Shown piece after piece: positions 1-7,965 of a stretch of 64,000 bases of DNA. The stretch is taken from positions 3,782,001-3,846,000 of the forward strand of contig NZ_CP020821.1 in assembly GCF_002105755.1 (NCBI RefSeq), read 5' to 3'. Each line of letters begins with the position of its first letter. Within the stretch, counting starts at the first letter, position 1. Made by a program: the position numbers and the translations under genes. Source of the DNA: Mycobacterium colombiense CECT 3035 (GTDB taxonomy: Bacteria; Actinomycetota; Actinomycetes; Mycobacteriales; Mycobacteriaceae). The notes beneath the pieces are model-generated. The model was given only the letters and a program-made list of their open reading frames with translations, was not told the origin of the DNA and ran no database searches.

Positions 1-910
1 AGACCTGCATCGCCTCCGAAAGCGTCTTTGTCGCAACCCAATCGGCCACCACTGCGTCGACCTCACGCGCCCGGGCGAGTCGCCGTTGTGGATCAGAGAA
101 GTCGGGGTCGGCCACCAGGTCGTCGCGCCCGATCGCCCGGAACACCCGCAGCGCCAGCGCCGGTGAGCTTCCCGACATCGCCAGCCACCGCCCGTCGGCC
201 GTCTGATAGGTGTTGCGGGGCGCCGAAATGTCCCACCGATTCCCGGATCTCTCGGGCACCAGACCCAGCTGGTCATAACCCAGCAAGGTTTGTTCGAGCA
301 GGCGGGCCAGCGGGTCGATCAGGTTGACGTCGATCAGCTGGCCCGGCCCACCGTGCACGTCGCGGTGGTACAGCGCCATCATCACCGCGTAGGCGGCGTT
401 CAGCGACGCCACACCGTCGGCCAGCATGAACGGCGGCAGCGTGGGCGGACCACCGGCCTGGCCGGTGATGTGGGCGAATCCGCTCATCGCCTCCCCCAGG
501 GTCCCGAACCCCGGGCGCTCGCTCTTGGGGCCGGTCAACCCGTAACCCGTGATGTGCAGCATCACGATCCGGTCGTTGACCGCGCGCAGGCTCTCGTAGT
601 CCAGGCCCCACTTGCGCAAGGTCTGCGGGCGGGTGTTGACGATGACGACGTCGGCATGCCCCACCAGGCGGCGCGCCAGCGCCTGCCCCTCTGCGCAGCG
701 CAGGTCCAGCGTGATCGAACGCTTGTTGCGCGACAACGACTTCCACATCAGCCCCACGCCGTCGCGTTGGTTACCCCAGCCCCGGATCGGGTCACCACTG
801 CGGGGGTCCTCGACCTTGATCACGTCGGCGCCGAACTCGCCCAGATAGGTCGCCACCAGCGGCGCGGCGGCCAGGGTGGCGAGATCGAGTACCCGCAATC
901 CGTCAAGCAT
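1..910 (-). CDS. CoA-transferase family III (CaiB/BaiF), 3'-truncated by window edge
   Basis: The product should move CoA between carboxylic acids (formyl-CoA transferase / CaiB / racemase superfamily). The visible protein starts MLDGLRVLDLATLAAAPLVA and continues YLGEFGADVIKVEDP, the typical N-terminal Rossmann half of family III enzymes; further on come NKRSITLDL and the region around GFGTLGEAMSGFAHITG, which in this family is close to the catalytic Asp area. The C-terminal part lies beyond base 1. The ATG at 910 overlaps the stop of the upstream flavin monooxygenase by 8 bases, so the two are translationally coupled. This suggests that an acid produced by the oxygenase pathway is activated to a CoA ester. 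The substrate cannot be told from the sequence. Confidence 0.9.
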   Translation of the reverse strand, partial: MLDGLRVLDLATLAAAPLVATYLGEFGADVIKVEDPRSGDPIRGWGNQRDGVGLMWKSLSRNKRSITLDLRCAEGQALARRLVGHADVVIVNTRPQTLRKWGLDYESLRAVNDRIVMLHITGYGLTGPKSERPGFGTLGEAMSGFAHITGQAGGPPTLPPFMLADGVASLNAAYAVMMALYHRDVHGGPGQLIDVNLIDPLARLLEQTLLGYDQLGLVPERSGNRWDISAPRNTYQTADGRWLAMSGSSPALALRVFRAIGRDDLVADPDFSDPQRRLARAREVDAVVADWVATKTLSEAMQV

Positions 911-2267
911 CGGCACCGGCGGCCACTCGTGCGTTCGAAGGACGTTGCAGCCCAAGGTGCCCGCGCAGCGTCGACGCCTCGTACTCGGTGCGGAACAACC
1001 CACGGCGTTGCAGCTCAGGAACCACCATTCGCACGACGTCTTCGAACGCACCGGGCAGATGCGTTGCGGCCAAGACGAATCCGTCGCAGGCGCCGGTTTC
1101 GAACCAGTCGGCCATCTGGTCGGCGACCTGCCGGCCGGTGCCGACGAAACGCGGCCCCTGCAGCAGGGTGGCACGATGGTTGGCGAGGTCGCGCAGCGTG
1201 ACCGTGTCCCCGCCGATATGGGTGCGTAGGTTCTGCACGAGCCCGCGGATGCCGGAGACCGAGGCGAGCAGCTCGTCGGTCACCGGGTCGTCGAGATCGT
1301 GTTGCGCGAAGTCGTAATTCATCAACTCCGACAACAGCGTCAGGGATGCCATGGGATGAACCAGATCATCGAGGAACATGGCTTCGCGCTCCTTGGCGTG
1401 GGCTTCCGACTCGCCGACGACAGCGTATGCCATGGGACAGATGCGAACCGCGGCGGGATCGCGGCCTGCGTCGGCGATCCGATCCTTCTGGTCCGCGTAG
1501 TGGCTGCGCGCGACGTCGATGCCCGGGTCGCCGGTGAAGATCAATTCGGCCCACCGCGAAGCGAATTCGCGGCCGCGGCCCGATGAGCCGGCCTGGATGA
1601 TGACCGGGCGGCCCTGGGGGGTGCGCGGCACCGTCAACGGTCCGCGCGCGGAGAAGAACCGGCCGACGTGTCCCAGCTCGTGCACCTTGGTGTGGTCCGC
1701 GTACTGCCCGGACACCCGGTCGTGCAGGACGGCGTCGTCCTCCCAGGTGTCCCACAGGCCGGTCACCACATCCATGAATTCGTCGGCGCGGTCGTAACGT
1801 TCGTCGTGGCCGAGGTGGGCGTCGACGCCGAAGTTGTGCGCTTCGCTGTCGTTGACCGAGGTGACCACGTTCCAGGCGGCGCGGCCGCCCGAAAGGTGAT
1901 CCAGCGAGGCGAAGGTCCGTGCGACGTGGAACGGCTGGTAGTAGGTCGTCGAGTAGGTGGCGCCCAGCCCGATTTTCGAGGTGGCCTGCGCGAGCACCCC
2001 GAGGATCACGCTGAGGTCCAGCTTGACCGGGCGGGCGCCGTAGCGCACCGCTTCGTCCACCGAACCGCCGTAGACCCCCGGCATCGCCAGGCGATCGTCG
2101 AAGAACATCAGGTCGAAGCAGCCCTCTTCGAGCTGGCGGCCGATCTTGGCGTAGTAGGAGGCATCCAGGTAGCGGTGCTCGGTTGCCGGGTGCCGCCACG
2201 AGCCGGCGTAGACGGATGTGCTGCCGGCCTGCATGAAGGCGACGAGCGCCATTCTGTCGGTGCGCAT
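903..2267 (-). CDS. LLM-class flavin monooxygenase, NtaA/SnaA/DszA type
   Basis: A 454-aa luciferase-like oxygenase of the FMNH2-dependent branch that includes nitrilotriacetate monooxygenase NtaA, pristinamycin SnaA and the dibenzothiophene-sulfone enzyme DszA. Family signatures seen: the N-terminal MALVAFMQAGSTSVYAGSWR, then FDLMFFDDRLAMPG, and HLSGGRAAWNVVTS followed by HNFG, which are typical of this branch; QAGSSGRGREFASRWAE lies in the C-terminal half. Length matches the family (about 440-460 aa). It needs a separate flavin reductase, not seen here. It is the first gene of a two-gene operon with the CoA transferase and diverges from the GntR regulator, with a dyad next to its start codon. 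The substrate is unknown; C-S, C-N or aromatic C-C oxidations are all known in the family. Confidence 0.9.
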   Translation of the reverse strand: MRTDRMALVAFMQAGSTSVYAGSWRHPATEHRYLDASYYAKIGRQLEEGCFDLMFFDDRLAMPGVYGGSVDEAVRYGARPVKLDLSVILGVLAQATSKIGLGATYSTTYYQPFHVARTFASLDHLSGGRAAWNVVTSVNDSEAHNFGVDAHLGHDERYDRADEFMDVVTGLWDTWEDDAVLHDRVSGQYADHTKVHELGHVGRFFSARGPLTVPRTPQGRPVIIQAGSSGRGREFASRWAELIFTGDPGIDVARSHYADQKDRIADAGRDPAAVRICPMAYAVVGESEAHAKEREAMFLDDLVHPMASLTLLSELMNYDFAQHDLDDPVTDELLASVSGIRGLVQNLRTHIGGDTVTLRDLANHRATLLQGPRFVGTGRQVADQMADWFETGACDGFVLAATHLPGAFEDVVRMVVPELQRRGLFRTEYEASTLRGHLGLQRPSNARVAAGADA

Positions 2268-2281
2268 GTTCGAAACGTAAC

Positions 2282-2301
2282 ATCTGATATTTCAGATATC
2301 A
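2282..2301. promoter_or_regulatory. Nested inverted repeats between flavin monooxygenase and GntR gene (putative operator)
   Basis: Two overlapping dyads are seen: ATCTGA (2282-2287) with TCAGAT (2292-2297), and TGATAT (2285-2290) with ATATCA (2296-2301). They lie in the 67-bp gap between the divergent start codons, about 15 bp upstream of the monooxygenase start. The AT-rich palindrome in GC-rich surroundings fits a binding site for the adjacent GntR/FCD regulator, controlling itself and the oxygenase operon. The assignment to this regulator is inferred from position. Confidence 0.6.
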
Positions 2302-2334
2302 AACGCTAGATCTGTCGTTTGGTATTCTGCGCAG

Positions 2335-2985
2335 GTGGTAGGCATCGATATCTCCGGGACGGTTCGCGAGCGCGCCGCACGCGAGCTCCGCGACCGGATT
2401 CTGACCGGCGCCCTGCCCGCCGGATCCCGCGTCGACCTGGATGCCATCACCGAGGAATTCGCGACCAGTCGCACCCCGGTGCGGGAGGCGCTGCTGGAGC
2501 TGTCCTTCGAAGGCCTGGTCCAAGTCGCCCCGCGCAGCGGCGTGACGGTGCTCGGCATCAGCCCGGACGACGTGCTGGACAGCTTCACCATTCTGGGTGT
2601 CCTGACCGGGCAGGCCGCCGCGTGGGCCGCCGCGCGGATCGAGGCGCCAGAACTCGAGACCCTGCGTGAACTCGCGGCCGACGTCGTCGCGCGCTCCGGC
2701 GACGACAGCATCGGCGAGGCCAACTGGCATTTCCACCAGATGATCCACCGCGCCGCGCACTCGCCGCGGCTGTTGACTCAGATCAAGCAGGCCGCCCGCG
2801 TGGTGCCGAGCAATTTCCTCACCTTGTTCCCCGAGCACGAGAAGCACTCACTCGATGAACACCAGGAATTGCTGGACGCCCTCGGTGACAAAGACGCCGA
2901 GCGAGCGCGCACCATCGCCGAACGACACGTGCTGGACGCCGGACGCTCGCTGGCCGACTGGCTGGCGCAGCGCCGCGACGGTTAG
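2335..2985 (+). CDS. GntR-family transcriptional regulator, FCD (FadR-type) subfamily
   Basis: A 216-aa regulator. Residues about 8-75 form the winged helix-turn-helix (RAARELRDRILTGALPAG, then TSRTPVREALLELSFEGLV and the wing PRSGVTVLGI), which is the canonical GntR pattern. The remaining about 130 residues are all-helical and match an FCD effector domain with metal/ligand-type histidines (NWHFHQMIHRAAHS, then ERHVLDAG). Such proteins usually repress catabolic operons and release DNA when a small organic acid binds. The GTG start at 2335 was chosen because it leads directly into the HTH. The gene is divergent from the monooxygenase/CoA-transferase operon and next to the dyad at 2282-2301, so local control is likely. 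Confidence 0.92.
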   Translation: MVGIDISGTVRERAARELRDRILTGALPAGSRVDLDAITEEFATSRTPVREALLELSFEGLVQVAPRSGVTVLGISPDDVLDSFTILGVLTGQAAAWAAARIEAPELETLRELAADVVARSGDDSIGEANWHFHQMIHRAAHSPRLLTQIKQAARVVPSNFLTLFPEHEKHSLDEHQELLDALGDKDAERARTIAERHVLDAGRSLADWLAQRRDG

Positions 2986-3003
2986 CGCCGCTGCGGGATG
3001 CGT

Positions 3004-3276
3004 TCAGCCACCGCCGCCGGCCCCACCACCGCCGCCGGCTCCCCCGGCGGCACCGGCTCCGCCGCCGTTGGTGTTATTGCCCGTGCCTCCGCCGTAGGGC
3101 ACGTGGGGCGCGAGCGCAGGTGGTGGAGGCGCTGGAGCCGGGCTGGACGACGTGGGTGCCGGCGGCGCCCCGGGAGCGTCGGCCGATGCCGTCGCTCCGG
3201 CACCCCAACCGACGCCGAGCGCCAACACGGCGGCACCGCCGACCAAAGCCATCGTCTTCATTGCGTCAGATCTCAT
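3004..3276 (-). CDS. Small exported Pro/Ala- and Gly-rich protein
   Basis: A 90-aa protein with a signal peptide: hydrophobic core MALVGGAAVLALGVGWGAG followed by ATASA and a probable signal peptidase cut before DAPGAPP. The mature part is low complexity: a Pro/Ala/Ser stretch, then a YGGGTGNNTNGGG segment and a pure Gly/Ala tail. The ATG at 3276 is supported by a Shine-Dalgarno AAGGGAGA six bases upstream. I do not recognise a named family; similar short Pro- or Gly-rich exported proteins are common in mycobacteria. The gene converges with the GntR gene (18-bp gap) and lies downstream of the second flavin monooxygenase, 85 bp away, so it probably has its own promoter. No function can be given. 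Confidence 0.7.
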   Translation of the reverse strand: MRSDAMKTMALVGGAAVLALGVGWGAGATASADAPGAPPAPTSSSPAPAPPPPALAPHVPYGGGTGNNTNGGGAGAAGGAGGGGGAGGGG

Positions 3277-3361
3277 CGATCTCCCTTTTCGTATCTCAGC
3301 TTGGCTTCAGCCCAGGTACCCGTAATCCGGGTTTGCAATCGGGAGTTGAGAATTCGACGGG

Positions 3362-4333
3362 TCAGGTCAGGGCGGGCAGGACCTTGTCGGTGAGCAACTG
3401 GACGGACTTCCACGCTTCGTCGACCGGCATGCCGCCGACCAGGGGGTGCATGACGAGGGGTCCGTAATTGTCCGCGTCGCGCACCTCCGCGATCAGCTGA
3501 TCGGGGGTAAGGAAGCGGTATCGCCCCGATGCCCTGACCTGGTCCAGAGTTTGGACACCCGGCAGGTGCATGAGCGACCGCTGGTCGGTTGACCATCGGC
3601 CGTAAGTGACTGCCTCCCAAAGGATGTGGTCACCAAGCTGCGCCCACGCCCGGTCCGGGTCCTCGTGCAGGTAGACCATTCCGCGATTGATCGGGCCCGG
3701 CATCAGGATGAACGGCGGCATGCCGGCCTCGGCACACAACTCGCGGTAGTAGGCGGCGATGTCCGGCAGGTGGTCGGCCAGGCTGAGCGGCAGCCGGAAC
3801 CGGGCCGCGCGGCGCGCCGTGGCACGCGCGCCCCCGCCGACGTACAGCGGCGGATGCGGTCGCGTCCAGGTGCCGGTGCAGATTGCGTTTTCCGGATCGT
3901 CGCCGGACCAGACGTCCAGCATCCGCTCGAGCAGGCTGTCCATCAGCGCACCGCGCCGACCGAAATCGGCTCCCAGTGCGTCGTATTCGACCGCGCGGTA
4001 TCCCAGACCCACCGTCGTGTGCAGACGGCCGCGGCTCATGTTGTCGACGAGTGCGATGTCTTCGGCGAGCCGCACCGGGTTCCACAGCGGCCCCAGCGCG
4101 CAGTCGACGCTCGCTATCAGCGTCGAGGTCCGCGCCAAGAACATCGCGGCGGCCATGATCGGGTTGCAGCTCCACCCGTGCCCGGTCGCGTGATGCTCGT
4201 CGACGCTGATGGAGGTGATTCCGTGGGTTTCCCCCCACTGCCCCAGCTCGAGCGCCGCCGACAGCAGCTCGCCCTGTGTGCGTGGATCGCCGTGCGGGGA
4301 TGCGAAGTTGAAGCGCAGCACCGTCAAGAGCAT
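3362..4333 (-). CDS. LLM-class flavin- or F420-dependent oxidoreductase
   Basis: A 323-aa bacterial-luciferase-fold enzyme. Signatures: N-terminal MLLTVLRFNFASP, then SISVDEHHATGHGW, the loop NPIMAAAMFLARTS, NMSRGRLHTTVGLGYR and the glycine-rich LYVGGGARATARRAARF phosphate-binding segment. Many mycobacterial members of this size use coenzyme F420 instead of FMN; which one applies here cannot be told from the sequence. The ATG at 4333 was chosen instead of an upstream in-frame start at 4504 because the protein alignment begins here, and the extra 57 residues would be basic, low-complexity and overlap the upstream VOC gene. It follows that gene by 13 bp and is the last gene of the sulfotransferase-MBL-VOC-LLM operon. 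Confidence 0.88.
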   Translation of the reverse strand: MLLTVLRFNFASPHGDPRTQGELLSAALELGQWGETHGITSISVDEHHATGHGWSCNPIMAAAMFLARTSTLIASVDCALGPLWNPVRLAEDIALVDNMSRGRLHTTVGLGYRAVEYDALGADFGRRGALMDSLLERMLDVWSGDDPENAICTGTWTRPHPPLYVGGGARATARRAARFRLPLSLADHLPDIAAYYRELCAEAGMPPFILMPGPINRGMVYLHEDPDRAWAQLGDHILWEAVTYGRWSTDQRSLMHLPGVQTLDQVRASGRYRFLTPDQLIAEVRDADNYGPLVMHPLVGGMPVDEAWKSVQLLTDKVLPALT

Positions 4334-4346
4334 CGGCGGACCCGCC

Positions 4347-4829
4347 TCACGACGCTTCCGGCCCGGCCGCCGCCTGCAGGAAGGCGGGAAAGTCCGGGAA
4401 CAGCGCACGGTCGACGATCTCGATGCGGGTCCCCGCCGCGTCGACGTAGTAAGCGAAGAGCGCCAGATTCGGCCCATCGGTGTCGGCGGTAGCTTCGAAG
4501 GCAAAGCCGTTGTCTTCCAACCTCTTCGCGCTCTCGGCCAAGTCGTCCGTCCAGAAGCCGAGATGGTGAATCGCGTTGCCGGGGGCGGCGGCCCAGGCCG
4601 TCCCCGGCACCTCCTTGATCAACTCGACGTGCGGCGACTGCAGCGAATAGACGAAAGTCGAAGTCACTTCTTGGCTTCCGCTCGTCGTGCGAAACGGCAA
4701 CGTGTAGCTCACCGGGGTGATCCAGCGGTAGCCGGCCAGCGCGGTCAGTCTTGCCATGGCCGCGTCGAGGTCGGGCACGATGATGCCGGTGTGATAGAAG
4801 TCCTCGGGCCGTAGCGCGAATGCCGTCAT
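4347..4829 (-). CDS. VOC-superfamily (glyoxalase/epimerase-like) protein
   Basis: A 160-aa vicinal-oxygen-chelate protein with two beta-alpha-beta-beta-beta halves. The first begins FYHTGIIVPDLDAAMARL with His13 as the likely first metal ligand. The second begins AIHHLGFWTDDLAESAKRLEDNG and ends with a Glu-containing strand (GTRIEIVDRALFPDF). PHVELIKEVPG gives the mid-protein Glu. The layout resembles methylmalonyl-CoA epimerase-like and lactoylglutathione-lyase-like members, so metal-dependent epimerase, isomerase or lyase activity is plausible, but the substrate is unknown. The start ATG overlaps the stop of the MBL gene (ATGA), showing tight coupling in the operon with the sulfotransferase and the second LLM enzyme. 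Confidence 0.87.
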   Translation of the reverse strand: MTAFALRPEDFYHTGIIVPDLDAAMARLTALAGYRWITPVSYTLPFRTTSGSQEVTSTFVYSLQSPHVELIKEVPGTAWAAAPGNAIHHLGFWTDDLAESAKRLEDNGFAFEATADTDGPNLALFAYYVDAAGTRIEIVDRALFPDFPAFLQAAAGPEAS

Positions 4830-6064
4830 GTGTTCCTCGCAATCTGGTCGCGGAGCCAGGCACTTTCCCAGAAGTTCGTGCTGCCGGCGAGCAGCTTTTC
4901 ATGCGCCTCGCGCAGCACGTCGCGAGCCCCCGGATGGTCGGCCGGGACAAGCTCGGCGAGGTGGATGGCCTGCAGGGCACGATCGGCGGCCAGGTGCGCC
5001 CGGGCGCGCTCCACCAGCGCGTCAGCCCCGGCCAGCTCGACCACGTCGGCGGCGACGGAATCGAATCCGATCGGGTACAGCTCGGTGGTCGACTCGTGGT
5101 GGAACCAGCCCGAGTAGTTCTCCCAGACGGCACGCACGTCCCACGCGACCTTGCCGTAGCCCTGGCCCACTTCGCACTCCGCGGGCAGGGTGATCTCCCG
5201 CATCAAGGTGCGGACGTCTTTGCCGGCGTTCATGCCCACGACGGTCTGATCGTGGACGTACCGAATCGCGTCGCGCAGCCGGGTCAACTCCGCGTTGATG
5301 CGCTCGGCACCCCTGATCGGCTCGAAGTGTCCGGTCACCAGCAGGTCGGCCTGTAGGTCGCGGACCCTCTCCACCGACGCGATGGCCGTCAACGCGTCCC
5401 GATACCGTTCCCCGCGCATGGTCACGAGATTGGGAATGTGCCCGATCAGTGGCCCGAACGTGTTTCCGCACAGACAGATTCGTTCCTCGGGCAGCCAGAT
5501 CACCAAGGAATCGGTGGTCTCCCCGCCGGGTACCGAGATCAGTTCCATGAGCCGGCCCCCGACCTCCAGGCGAAGCGTGTCCTCGAAGTCGATGTCGACG
5601 ACCGGCACGCTTTGGCCGGCCAGCCGCGTGGTGCCCAGGCGCCGCTGGATGGCCTGGATGCCACTGGCCAGGGTGTCCTTGAACGCGAAGGCGCTGCGGT
5701 TGGCCCGGTACGGGATCAGCCGGTCGTTGTCGTCACGCCAGGCCTTCCAATTCGCCTGCGCGACAACGGTGGTGCCGGGATCCCGCACGCTGTCCAGGCC
5801 GCCGACATGATCCACGTGCCCCTGGGTGAAGATGATGTAGCGCACCGGCGCGGAGTCCACGGCATCGAAGTTGGCGCGATGCACCGGCCCTTCGAAGCCC
5901 ATGCCGGTGTTGACGATCACCCGGCCCTCGGTCGTGGTGAGCAGATACGAGTTGGACAAGCCGGGCGAGCACCATAATCCCGGAGCGATCTCTTCGGCCT
6001 GCTCGGCGCACGCCGGCCGCATCGCGTCGGCGCCCGGCCTGCTCCGATAGACCGGTTCGGGCAT
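4826..6064 (-). CDS. Alkylsulfatase-like metallo-beta-lactamase-fold protein with altered metal motif
   Basis: A 412-aa MBL-fold protein related to the SdsA1-type alkylsulfatase group: the segment after residue 30 (LWCSPGLSNSYLLTTTEGRVIVNTG), the GLDSVRDPGTTVVAQAN loop and NLVTMRGERYRD all have counterparts in the larger sulfatase at 29966-31840. The HxHxDH zinc motif reads QGHVDH (residues 81-86), so the first His is Gln. The Ala-Glu-Asn metal segment of the sulfatases reads Cys-Gly-Asn here. It also lacks the C-terminal sterol-carrier-like domain. Start 6064 was preferred over 6082 because AAGGAG sits nine bases upstream. It lies between the sulfotransferase and the VOC gene in a coupled operon. 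A hydrolase or lyase on a sulfated or acyl substrate is possible but not shown. Confidence 0.82.
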   Translation of the reverse strand: MPEPVYRSRPGADAMRPACAEQAEEIAPGLWCSPGLSNSYLLTTTEGRVIVNTGMGFEGPVHRANFDAVDSAPVRYIIFTQGHVDHVGGLDSVRDPGTTVVAQANWKAWRDDNDRLIPYRANRSAFAFKDTLASGIQAIQRRLGTTRLAGQSVPVVDIDFEDTLRLEVGGRLMELISVPGGETTDSLVIWLPEERICLCGNTFGPLIGHIPNLVTMRGERYRDALTAIASVERVRDLQADLLVTGHFEPIRGAERINAELTRLRDAIRYVHDQTVVGMNAGKDVRTLMREITLPAECEVGQGYGKVAWDVRAVWENYSGWFHHESTTELYPIGFDSVAADVVELAGADALVERARAHLAADRALQAIHLAELVPADHPGARDVLREAHEKLLAGSTNFWESAWLRDQIARNT

Positions 6065-6078
6065 CGCTGGTGGCTCCT

Positions 6079-7350
6079 TCATTCCGGGCGGACGTCGAAC
6101 TTGTCGAAGTAAAAGCCGAACCGGCCGCGCAGTTCGTCGGCGGAGACGCCGAAGTGCCGCTGTAGTTCGTAGCGGATGCGACCGTGTTTGCCCCGTGGGT
6201 TGCCGTCCAGGTAGCGCTGGAAACGTTGCTGCACACTGGGCGGTAGTTCGACCGACCCGCACCGGTAAAGGCGTTCCAGCACCGGCATTTCGTTGCCGTT
6301 GAGCTGGTGGAAGTTGATGTCGATGCTGCGTTCGGACGGCACCAGCTCACGGTCACGGACGCATGCGCTGAGCAGTCGGTGGACGCGGTCGCTCCAATAG
6401 TTCAGCAGCCACTGCGGGTCGATGCTGTTGCGGCGCAACCGGTCCGAATACGCCATCATGGTGATCGCCGACTGGATCACCGCGACCGGGTCGCGGTGGG
6501 TGAATGCCACCGTGGCATCGGGGAAGGTCGCCATCAGCGGGCCGAGTTGCTCGCAGTGTTGCGGACTCTTGAGGACCCAGGTGCGCGGCCCGCGCAGGAA
6601 GGTCAGCGCCTGCAACACCTTCTTCATGTAGGCGTAGTGCCAGTTCTGGTCTAGACCCAAGTAGTAGTCACGCCAGTCAGGCACGCGCGCATGCCATTCC
6701 AGCACGTACGAGGCCAGATCGAGGTCGAGGAGCTCCACCTCCTCCTCGATCGCCTCCGGGAACCGGTCGTGCATGGCGGCCACCACGGGGGCGCTCGCCA
6801 TCAGCGCATCGTGTTCCGACTTGGCACGCGCGTAGCGGGGATCGACGCCGAAGATGTCCGGACCCTGCCCGAGCGCGGGGATGGGATCCTGGCTCTCCCA
6901 GTACGGCAGGGCGCGCCGGCGTGGGTCGGAGGCGATGAGATTGACCAGATGCGTGGTGCCGGACCGCGGCATCCCGACGACGATGAATGGCTTTTCGATC
7001 GGGATGGACTCGATCTCCGGATACCGTCGGATGAGCTCGGTCAGCGACAGGCGGTTGCGCAGCAGGCGCACGATGCGTTGGCGCAGTGAGCCGCGGGTGA
7101 GCTGGCGCAGGCCTTCGTCGGCTTCGATCGCCACCACGTGCGCGCGCAGGCGGTCGGCGAACCCGTCAGTGTCGTCGAGGTCGGCGGCCGCGGCAGTCAG
7201 GCCGGTCTGCTCTACGGCCTCCGTAAGCATCCGATCGATGTCGAGGTCGACCGGCCTGGCTTCGGTGAACTCCAGGATTTGGCGCTGCACGTCGGTCAGC
7301 TGGGGCGCGGTCAAGTCATCGAAGTCGATGTGGTCGACCGCTGAACTCAC
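6079..7350 (-). CDS. PAPS-dependent sulfotransferase family protein
   Basis: A 423-aa member of the Sulfotransfer_3 family common in mycobacteria. Residues 126-134 (GMPRSGTTH) form the 5'-phosphosulfate-binding loop; later FTHRDPVAVIQSAITMM carries the 3'-phosphate-binding Arg/Ser region. The N-terminal about 110 residues are helical, as in the trehalose/glycolipid sulfotransferase relatives. It should transfer sulfate from 3'-phosphoadenylyl sulfate to a hydroxyl of a lipid or small molecule. It is the first gene of an operon; its stop overlaps an in-frame ATG of the MBL gene (ATGA at 6079-6082). It shares the operon with a sulfatase-like MBL protein and an LLM oxygenase. The acceptor is unknown. 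Confidence 0.88.
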   Translation of the reverse strand: MSSAVDHIDFDDLTAPQLTDVQRQILEFTEARPVDLDIDRMLTEAVEQTGLTAAAADLDDTDGFADRLRAHVVAIEADEGLRQLTRGSLRQRIVRLLRNRLSLTELIRRYPEIESIPIEKPFIVVGMPRSGTTHLVNLIASDPRRRALPYWESQDPIPALGQGPDIFGVDPRYARAKSEHDALMASAPVVAAMHDRFPEAIEEEVELLDLDLASYVLEWHARVPDWRDYYLGLDQNWHYAYMKKVLQALTFLRGPRTWVLKSPQHCEQLGPLMATFPDATVAFTHRDPVAVIQSAITMMAYSDRLRRNSIDPQWLLNYWSDRVHRLLSACVRDRELVPSERSIDINFHQLNGNEMPVLERLYRCGSVELPPSVQQRFQRYLDGNPRGKHGRIRYELQRHFGVSADELRGRFGFYFDKFDVRPE

Positions 7351-7446
7351 TCCGCACCCCTCTTCGACGCGTCAGGTGAGAAATATGACACAGACGCTAG
7401 CCGCGGTGGAGATCCGTCGGTCATCCACCTCGCCGGCGGCCCGGCG

Positions 7447-7833
7447 CTACAGGTTGGCCAGATCGTCGGGCACGTCGACCTTATGTTCTTGCAGCGCCTC
7501 CAGGGGCACCACTTCGAGGGTGCTCTCGTGCGTGGCCGCCAACACCACCGGCGCGGCGCATCCGTCGTGGTGAGCGCGCAGCCAGTTCAGCGCGGTCACG
7601 CACCACCGGTCGCCCGGCAGCAGGCCGGGGAACCGGTACTCGGGCACCGGCGTCAACAGGTCATTGCCGATGGAACGCTGGTGTTCCAGGAATTCGGCGG
7701 TCATCACCGCGCAGATCGTGTGCCGCCCCAGGTCCTGAGGACCGGTCGAGCAGCAGCCGTCGCGGTAGAAGCCGGTCAGTGGGTCTGTGCCGCACGGTTC
7801 CAGCGCACCGCCTAACACATTTCGATCAGGCAC
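7447..7833 (-). CDS. DUF2237 family protein
   Basis: A 128-aa protein that matches the DUF2237 consensus along its whole length: NVLGGALEPC, then DPLTGFYRDGCCSTG, HTICAVMTAEFL, GNDLLTPVPEYRFPGLLPGDRWCV and LAATHESTLEVVPLEAL. The conserved Cys residues (PCG, GCC, HTIC, DRWC) suggest metal binding or a redox site, but the biochemical role of the family is unknown. It is monocistronic by position: 96 bp separate it from the sulfotransferase start, and it is divergent from the TM2 gene. Length is as in other members. Confidence 0.9.
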   Translation of the reverse strand: MPDRNVLGGALEPCGTDPLTGFYRDGCCSTGPQDLGRHTICAVMTAEFLEHQRSIGNDLLTPVPEYRFPGLLPGDRWCVTALNWLRAHHDGCAAPVVLAATHESTLEVVPLEALQEHKVDVPDDLANL

Positions 7834-7965
7834 CCGTTCAGTATTGCGCCCTCGGGGGTGGAGTTTGAAGTAATTCCGCCGACTGCGCCGTCAGGTTTTT
7901 TTCCTGAGCGGTGCCGCCGGCCGCCAATGTGGACGCCCGGCGGGCCGACGTGTTAACTCGAGTTG

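Noticed and set aside
7886..7910. Terminator-like T-run (TCAGG-T7-CCTGA) before the TM2 gene
   Set aside because: The stem is only five bases with the T-run as its loop, so it would not form a stable intrinsic terminator.
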